Assembly: GCA_027604505.1 (NCBI GenBank)
Contig: JADIIX010000045.1
Span: 62,001-126,000, forward strand
Length of the DNA: 64,000 nucleotides
From: Gonapodya sp. JEL0774
Taxonomy: Eukaryota > Monoblepharomycota > Monoblepharidomycetes > Monoblepharidales > Gonapodyaceae
Direction: 5' to 3'
Both the position numbers and the translations under genes were made by a program. Positions 57,570-64,000 of this stretch are shown piece after piece (positions within the stretch are counted from its first letter, which is position 1; each line of letters opens with the position of its first letter). Under the pieces are notes generated by a model. It was not told the origin of the DNA, made no database searches, and was given only the letters and a program-made list of their open reading frames with translations.

Positions 57570-57790
57570 CACGGGATGCATTGAATCAACTCACTGTAAG
57601 GAACTTTCCGCACCACGCACTTTTACTTTAGAACAAGGGCCTGTCGAAGTAATACCACGTCCAGAATGACGTTTATTGTAGATTGTATATGTAACTTGTT
57701 CCTACATGAAACTTGATTATGACATTGGAAACTCGAGTTCTTTTGTTCGCGACGGTTCTCGCAGACTGGTTGGAATGTTCATGTCGCTGT

Positions 57791-59972
57791 TCACGTTTTA
57801 TGTCGCTCGATCGATGACAAATGCCAAGCGACGAGATCTTGCAGACCGTCGACCTTTAAACGGCTTGTGGCAATGCTCGCAGTTGAAGATGCGCGTGTGG
57901 TGGAGTCTAGCTTGAGAGGAGAGCCCGTCGTGGTTACTGCGCTCACTGCCCCATTTGTTATCGGCGGCTGCGGAATCGTGGATATTGTATGTGAGCGAGA
58001 TGTGGCTACGTGAAGTGGCGAAGAAAAGGGAAGCAACGGAGTCGGTGGTACGATATGGAAGTAAGACTCGTCAATTGTTGAGGTGCTGGCGTTTTTGTGA
58101 GTCACCGGTCTTTGGTCTCCTAGGGATTCCAGACTCTCAAGGCGTGTCGCTGGAGCCGTCCGAGGAACCCCATGATCACCGGGAACTGCTAGATCATCAA
58201 GAGCAGTTCCCTGATTTGAAATGGGCTCAGTGATGTACCGCGAAGGTAAACGGAATTCCGGTGCAGTTGTGGGATGGGCTGTGGAACTGGCGACAATTGA
58301 TCTCGACGAGAGTGACCGAGTTATGACACGCGCGGTTGCCGCTCGATTAAACAAGTAGAGCTGTTTAAATTGTCAGATAAGGGATCTCTCTTTGGTAAAA
58401 CTGGGAACACAGTTGTCTTACCTGTACCACACCTCCTGTTATCACGAAAAAGCCGATCACGGCCGATACTATGCTCACGGAGGAGGAGTTCGAGGTGCTT
58501 CCACCTCTGAAGAAGACCAAAGACGTGATGATTGTCATGGTTGTAAAAGTGACATAGTAAACGGGTGTTACAACGGCAGTTGAAAACAGGTTCAGTGCTT
58601 TGTTGAGGTAGTTGATCTGAATGTCTCCGGAGTTTCAGCAATTCGCGCACATCATTATGAAGTGTGCTCGCAAATACCTGAAAGATTATCATTCCAATAA
58701 CAAATATCCCCAACATGTACCATTCCCATTTGAGGGCCTGATTGTCGCTGTTCCAATGGCCCGTCAAGGTGTATATGATGGAACTACCCCAACCTGTCAG
58801 ATCAGACTTATTGAACTCTTTCGAATGTCTCATTTGACTCGAATGTCGACCGACCTTGAGCTGCAACCGCGAGAAGGGCACCTCCGATGCTCGTGATCGA
58901 GATGTACACCAGTGGGTTTGTGCGACCTTTTCTAGGGGTCACGTAGAAAATGAGGACGAAAAGAAGAACAATAGCAACCACAAAGTACACAATGAAACCT
59001 TGCGAAGATGTAATTTTGAGGTGCTTTCAATTATCGAGCTACATTTGCGGACCTACTAGGATATACGAAATATGAAGAAAATTCATCAATGGTCTGCGTG
59101 GAGATGGTCTCGGGTGCGTAAGTAACGACTGAGAGAGAACGGTGTGAGATCAGCATTTCCGCTGTGATCGAATCTTGAGAACAAACCAATGATCGATCCG
59201 AGCAGACACTCAACACAGCCGATCCATCCAGCTGCATCAAGTTTTTCCTGGAGGATGTACGAAGAGAGAACCGTGCTCACCACGACCGAGATTGCGCCAA
59301 GAGGCGCGACCAGGATTGCAGGTGCAAAGCCATCTGAGCGGAGACGTGTGTGGAGCGGTTTAGTTGAGCATAAAATGTAAGCCACGAAGAGGAACTGACA
59401 TGCGACGAAGTTCATCTGGTAAAGTGAAGCATTGTCATTCGGAGACGGAGGTGGAAAGTTCGAGAGACCACCATAATCCTCTCACCACTTCGCCTGTAGC
59501 CATCATTATCATGCCGAGCCACCACCTGCGAACAACCAAAGTTCGAGCTGATTTGAAAGAGCTTCCAAGATGGGAACCACAAAGCAGCGTCTGCCCACAA
59601 GCCTTGCCGAAGATAGTTGTGGTTGTCCTTCGCCAGCTCCACTGCGTGGCCGGAGATTTCCTCGTGATAATGATTTGCGGCAATGAGGCCTTTCTGAATG
59701 GATGATTACATTGGTAGGTAATTGGTCTGCCCTGACCTGTGATTTTTAGTCACCCGCCTTTTTAAATATGAATGAGCTGCCGGTAATCACTGCAGAGCCT
59801 AGAGCAAGCCCGAGTCTACAAATAGATGGCAGAAATGTTTGAGATTGGATTCCATTAGGACCGGCCGCATTTTACGAGAGTGATGACGTAATACGGCCAG
59901 TTCAACGGACCCGATGAATTTGTAGAAGTTGGGAGGCCCACCGGACGTTGGCAAGTCTGAAGTATCTTCCAT
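57791..59972 (-). CDS. NIPA-type magnesium transporter
   Basis: Multi-exon minus-strand gene of the drug/metabolite-transporter superfamily. Identifying segments are GSAVITGSSFIFKKAGLIAAN, WWLGMIMMATGEV, GFAPAILVAPLGAISVVVSTVLSSYILQEKLDAAGWIGC, FYVTPRKGRTNPLVYISITSIGG, and ALNLFSTAVVTPVYYVTFTTMTI. Each is close to NIPA1-4 sequence (APAILVTPLGALSV, GxxNPLVYISI, NPIYYVxFTTxTI). About nine membrane spans and a 180-residue cytoplasmic Ser/Thr-rich tail are expected. NIPA proteins carry Mg2+ in the plasma membrane or endosomes. The start ATG 59972 is plausible, but the first intron is uncertain, because the best frame requires choosing a second acceptor in the GCTCTAG region. It converges on the hydrolase gene with about 220 bp between stops. 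Confidence 0.85.
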
Positions 59973-61504
59973 GGCAGACGGGCTTGCGGTTGGGAGACAC
60001 CTGGTCTCTCAAAGCAGACTGTTCGCGGATACTAATAGGACGTTGCACCAATAAAAGCAGACCACAGGATGCAGAAGCTCCAAATACACTTTGAGATGTT
60101 GACTCGACTGAGTTTCTGGAGTTTGAAGCCCTTTGGGTGGCAAGAATGTTTCAAATTACTGATTGAGCTTGTGTGCACGAATGACTCAAACATAATGGAG
60201 AAATTCTCATATTTTTGTGCCGTTGATTGAAGAGGTGGAGGTTAAGAGGTCACGTGGTTGAAGGGGCTGTGCCACAACATTCGGTGTTCGTCAAAACAGT
60301 CATCACACAAATAGTTCGCTTCGGTACCCAACTTATCTCCAACCACCAAAACATTCCAAGTCACGCTCGAATGTCTTTGTCCGTCGTGTCTTTTGTTTCT
60401 TCATCCGCCTTCACCGCCGCATCAGCGCGCCATTGCCCAACCCATCGCCCAATCACCGGATTTGTGTGTCGTAAAACAGCTGCACACCGAAATCCTCTCT
60501 GGTCACACCGCCCCTCATTTCCGTGGCTTAGCTGGTCGATGATGCATGGAAGTAAGATAAGTGTCAAAACAATTGAGCACAGTAGGTGGAATTCGGGGTG
60601 AGGCTTGCCATTTGGAAAGTGGCAGCTTGTTTGAAAGGGGCGCCTGCCATTCGATCTGACTTGTACAGGGGTTCGGCAGTCACGTGCCCTTACAGGACGA
60701 TTACCGGTTCTGTGGCGTCTAGCCGGCGGTGGAGAGTTCGCTCCAGGGTTTCCCAGCCGTAGTGGCAAGTATGACCTTTGGATTCTGGAAGGCCCGCTTC
60801 GTTTGGTTCTCTTGGTGTACTTTCCGGCTGAGTCGGTTGCTCGTTTACACCTTCTAGGTCAGTGCCATTAGGAGGAAGCATAGCAGATTGCGCCAGCGTC
60901 GAGTCTTGACGAATGAACGGTGTTCACACTTGCGGAGAAAGGAAGTATGTATGCACATGTGAGTGAGAAACATTGATTCTCGACTTACGACGTGTTCGCA
61001 CTGGAACAGTTACAAACCTATGCAAGGGTGAGTGACACGTCTTCGCTCGCGTGAACTCAACCCAGTTGTAAGTGATCATCGTTAATGTTTGCGGTTTACC
61101 TTAGCTTTTACATAGCCTACAACGTTCAAGATTAGAGAAGTTGGTCAAGGTTGGGTGTGAAGTAAGATAATGTCCCATGCGTCCAATTCTGCTCCATGAT
61201 TAGAAGAGTTGACTTACTATAAATCATCCAGCGACATTGCACATTACATATGTACCTCCTCATGCAGACTAACGTGTCCTCTATGCACGCATCAATAGAC
61301 TGGAGTTAACTGGCCGTGATACAATAGTTTGCTCGACTTGAGCCAAGATTCTAGAAAACAACATAAAATTTGTGCACTAGTTACGCATCTGGCTGGGTTC
61401 TGTCATTCGTGTTGCTGACCATCGGAATGTTCGATGAACCAAAACGTGCTCAAACCCCCAACCTTGTTGATAATCCCAAGGGATCGTGATACATCAGCCG
61501 GGTG
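59973..61504. other. 1.5 kb intergenic with a weak small-gene candidate
   Basis: A 63-codon minus-strand frame (60881-60690) has even codon use and could splice at GTAATC to an acceptor at about 60665, extending by about 35 codons. It has no recognisable family. A plus-strand frame at 60371-60550 is likewise motif-free. The remainder, 60,900-61,450, is AT-richer and looks non-coding. It should contain the promoters of the NIPA gene and the Ser-rich gene. Confidence 0.3.
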
Positions 61505-63067
61505 ATGGCGAACCAAACCCCATCTGACAGTTTTCCTGGCGCCGCTTCGATTCCATCGCCGGTTTTTGTCGCTTCCCCTTTACCCCCAACCAACCTTCCC
61601 CAAGACGCGTCCTTCACTGCTAGACGCAGATCCACGCTCCGGCCCGTTGTCGATATGGCCGCACTGCCGCAGCTGCGTGAGACGGCCGCCTCAAATTCAA
61701 CGACGGTGTCTCCTGCTGGCTCCCGCGCTCCCTCCCGCACTCCATCGTTCACCAATAATGGTTCTATTTTGAACGGTTCCTTTGTGAACAACTCTTTCGT
61801 AGCTCCCGCTCCTGGTGTTGCCACAGTCGAGCAGCTTGCGAGGCTGACTCCACAGCAGCAACGCATCGTGCTCATGGCTCAGCGGAGACAAAGTGTCACA
61901 TTAGCCGCCTCGGGAATCCAACTTTCTCAACTACCTGGATCACGGCGGACGTCAAACATCGTGCCTTCGGAGGGTGGCGCTTTGGAACGTGTGTTCTCTG
62001 GTGAACGTGGGACGAACGGGCTGATTGAGCGGGTCTTTTCCACTGAAGAGCGAGGAGAGCCCATCGGTCCGCCTCTAGCTCTCATTCCCGCATCTCGGCG
62101 GGAATCGACCACCACATCCACCGCTGCCGCATTGCTCGTTAGGGTTCTTTCTTCGGATTCTGCCTCTGCAACTGCACCCTTGGCTAACCAGACCGGCTCT
62201 CGCCGCACTTCAACCAGCGACCAGCCAGAAGGTGCGCCCCTGCTTGGTCAGACCTCAAGCTCTCGCCGTGGGTCTCGCATTGCCGGTGGAAATCTTGAGC
62301 GAGTGTTGTCGGGAGAAAGAGGCAGCTTTGCTGGCACAGAGCGCATCATCTCGAGCAAGCTCGAGAGAGTCATGTCAGGTGTAACGCCGGCCGGTCCCAT
62401 TATCCACGAAGACGCACTCGAACTTGAAAATGAAACCAATGACACGATCGATGGAAGCTCCTCTCATGATTCTAAAGGATTCGTGGGGAAACCGGAGCCG
62501 ATCATTTCCCCGTCAACTCCAAACGAAACAGTCCGCCGTATGTCACTTCTCGCCGCGGCCGGTGACAGCGATGACTTCGCTGCCCTCGTGGATGAAGAAG
62601 TGGCAACCCACCTCGTAACTGACCGTGGCCGCCGCCGGAGTTCACGTTCCCACTCACCTACCCGTTCGCTCTCGGTCTCTCAATCTCACTCTGCCCGAGG
62701 ATCAAGTGCTGGGTCGTCAAAAGAACCCAAGTACACCAGCGACGTCTACTCCTCCGACTTCAATGATGACGCACACCTCCTCTCCACCCCCTCCACCGCG
62801 GAGCGGCCTGGCGCCCTCGGATCGTCCCTACCAGCCCTAGCATCGCAAGTGGCTCGTAGCGTACAGCAGCTAGCTGCAGATGCTGCAGAAGTTATCACAC
62901 GAACGGCGGAGGGGTTAGTCCCAAACCTTGGCATGGGCGGGGGCAGCAGAAGAACCAGCCGAACCAAAAGTTTTGACCGCGGGAAAGAGTATACGGGCAT
63001 GCGAAATAGAGGAGCCAGCATGGCCATCAGGGTTCGTATTCCTCCGCCAGTGTTGGGGCTGCATTGA
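61505..63067 (+). CDS. Ser-rich disordered protein with repeated (L/I)ERV(F/L/M)S units
   Basis: A 520-codon uninterrupted frame from ATG 61505 (the preceding GTG at 61502 is not a start). Composition is Ser, Thr, Arg and Ala-rich with many R-R-x-S/T sites (RRRST, SRRTS, SRRES, RRGSR, RRMS), which fit basophilic kinases such as PKA. A short unit recurs about five times: ALERVFSGERG, LIERVFSTEERG, LLVRVLSS, NLERVLSGERG and KLERVMSG. There is no globular domain. The C-terminus is either H-stop at 63067, or, if a GTATAC donor at 62989 is used, it splices to the membrane exon at 63149. I cannot name a family. It could be a regulated scaffold. Confidence 0.6.
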   Translation: MANQTPSDSFPGAASIPSPVFVASPLPPTNLPQDASFTARRRSTLRPVVDMAALPQLRETAASNSTTVSPAGSRAPSRTPSFTNNGSILNGSFVNNSFVAPAPGVATVEQLARLTPQQQRIVLMAQRRQSVTLAASGIQLSQLPGSRRTSNIVPSEGGALERVFSGERGTNGLIERVFSTEERGEPIGPPLALIPASRRESTTTSTAAALLVRVLSSDSASATAPLANQTGSRRTSTSDQPEGAPLLGQTSSSRRGSRIAGGNLERVLSGERGSFAGTERIISSKLERVMSGVTPAGPIIHEDALELENETNDTIDGSSSHDSKGFVGKPEPIISPSTPNETVRRMSLLAAAGDSDDFAALVDEEVATHLVTDRGRRRSSRSHSPTRSLSVSQSHSARGSSAGSSKEPKYTSDVYSSDFNDDAHLLSTPSTAERPGALGSSLPALASQVARSVQQLAADAAEVITRTAEGLVPNLGMGGGSRRTSRTKSFDRGKEYTGMRNRGASMAIRVRIPPPVLGLH

Positions 63068-63161
63068 CAGTTCGCTGAATTCCAACCGTCAATTTGGCAC
63101 TTCAAAACCGCACATCAACACAAAGAGAGCTCAATTTATTCCCCACAGCACCAACATCCAC

Positions 63162-63628
63162 ATGCACGTCCTGGCTGTCTTCACTTTGACATTATTAATC
63201 CTTCTCCTCGCTGATGGGATAGCGATCACGGTCATCGAGCAACAAAGTGTTACAGAAAAGTGGGCGCTAAGTGTCTTGGTGCGTTGGCGTTGTCCGAGGC
63301 CGATGGTTGCTCTCGTCACTGGTTGAGGCTTGCGAACCGTCAAGTTGACCCCTTCTCAATATTTTGACAGATTATGCACGTAGCAACTCTTGGTGTGTTT
63401 GTTCTAGCATTCGTTTACACTAACGAGGCCGGTGATGTGCGGAATCTGTGGCGGGCAATGGGCCTTGGATGTGCGTAATGGAACATGGCACATATGTTGC
63501 ATCTCTATAACCCACATTGCATGTACTCATCTGCGCATTCACCGTCGTTTCCCTTGTCAGTCGTGAACGTTGTCCTGTTCTGCATCAGGATGGGATTGAA
63601 TGTTGGATTTGTAGGATTTCGTCCGTAG
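63162..63628 (+). CDS. Small three-pass membrane protein, or C-terminal part of the Ser-rich gene
   Basis: Exons 63162-63278, 63371-63470 and 63561-63628 join with correct phases (0, then 1) to 94 residues ending in TAG. Three hydrophobic helices are visible: VLAVFTLTLLILLLADGIAI, a second from the LSVL-IMHVATLGVFVLAFVY junction, and LGFVNVVLFCIRMGLNVG. The clean splicing argues for a real coding segment. With ATG 63162 as start it is an independent small membrane protein. With the acceptor at 63148 (CCCCACAG) it becomes the membrane anchor of the upstream Ser-rich protein. No family recognised. Confidence 0.5.
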
Positions 63629-64000
63629 GGCCGGTTTGAGGGTGTACAGAAGGAGAACAGATAGTGTGCCATTGAAAAGTTAGTTCTCCAATGGCGTTAT
63701 GTTGCGTCGTTATGTAATGGGGAATGGCATAGTCCAAAAACACACTCGTGCCATTGGGATGTTCAAGAGTGTTGACCACATTTCCCGTAAACTGAGCATC
63801 CATCTACAGTGGACTACAGAATTTCAGACGCCATCAAAATCGATAACAAAGGACTCAGAGAGGAATTAATTCTCACAAGGAACTCGCGCGGGACAATTCT
63901 CCCGATGTCGAACCATAGCAGGCAAGCATCCAGGAACGCTGAAATGAATGCGCCAGTTGCATCGAAGCCCGCGTCGCCGTTTGCGAGACAATCATCCGCT
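63585..64000 (-). CDS. 3' part of an unrecognised minus-strand gene (cut by window edge)
   Basis: From the right edge, a frame reads ...GAFISAFLDACLLWFDIGRIVPREFL to a GTGAGA donor near 63876. After an intron ending in CTGTAG at about 63804 comes an exon of 72 codons (DAQFTGNVVNTLEHPNG...) with TGA at 63585. Both exons have ordinary coding composition, but I see no domain signature. Its last codons overlap the last exon region of the plus-strand membrane protein gene, so one of the two models may be wrong at its end. Confidence 0.35.

Overview
The window looks like nuclear DNA of a flagellated (zoosporic) fungus, most likely a chytrid-type lineage. Protein-coding genes on both strands are interrupted by short GT-AG introns, mostly 50 to 100 nt. 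Most of the recognisable products belong to families conserved in fungi (MIC27, Doa10, MSH5, type I phosphomannose isomerase). One gene encodes a full-length CFAP57/WDR65-type axonemal protein, which is expected only where a motile flagellum is kept. The standard genetic code fits every gene. No rRNA or tRNA gene, CRISPR array or intact transposon was recognised. All product names come from reading translations and splice sites by eye; nothing was searched against a database.

Layout. 0-16 kb: RCC1-repeat protein (+), CDK-like kinase (-), a small uncharacterised protein (-), HAD-IB phosphatase (+), class III CoA-transferase (+), MICOS subunit MIC27 (-), tandem-UBA protein with Gly/Met/Gln repeats (+), FluG-like amidohydrolase (+). 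16-27 kb: CFAP57 (+), a 2.5 kb stretch without a convincing gene, and an RNF216/TRIAD3-like RBR ubiquitin ligase (-). 27-36 kb: an orphan two-pass receptor-like protein (+) that meets the Doa10/MARCH6 ERAD ligase (-) tail to tail with about 21 bp between stop codons. 36-46 kb: MSH5 with a 450-residue N-terminal extension (+), a kinase-LRR fusion built from symmetric one-repeat exons (+), and a universal stress protein (+). 46-64 kb: phosphomannose isomerase (-), mitochondrial ACT-domain protein (-), RING/TRAF-like zinc finger protein (+), HSL-family alpha/beta hydrolase with long tails (+), NIPA-type Mg2+ transporter (-), a Ser-rich repeat protein (+), a small membrane protein (+) and a partial gene (-) at the right edge.

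Functional themes. Three unrelated RING-type E3 ligase families (RBR, RING-CH, RING plus TRAF-like finger) and a ubiquitin-binding tandem-UBA protein lie in one 40 kb stretch, but nothing indicates co-regulation. Mitochondrial functions (MIC27, probably the RCC1L-like and ACT proteins) and metabolism (CoA-transferase, PMI, HAD phosphatase) are interspersed, as is normal for a fungal housekeeping region.

The least ordinary loci are the kinase-LRR fusion and the two-pass receptor that has a HAMP-like segment but no output domain. Both are candidate sensing proteins. Exon boundaries are given where reading frame and GT/AG sites agree; first exons of the CDK-like kinase, CFAP57 and NIPA genes remain uncertain.
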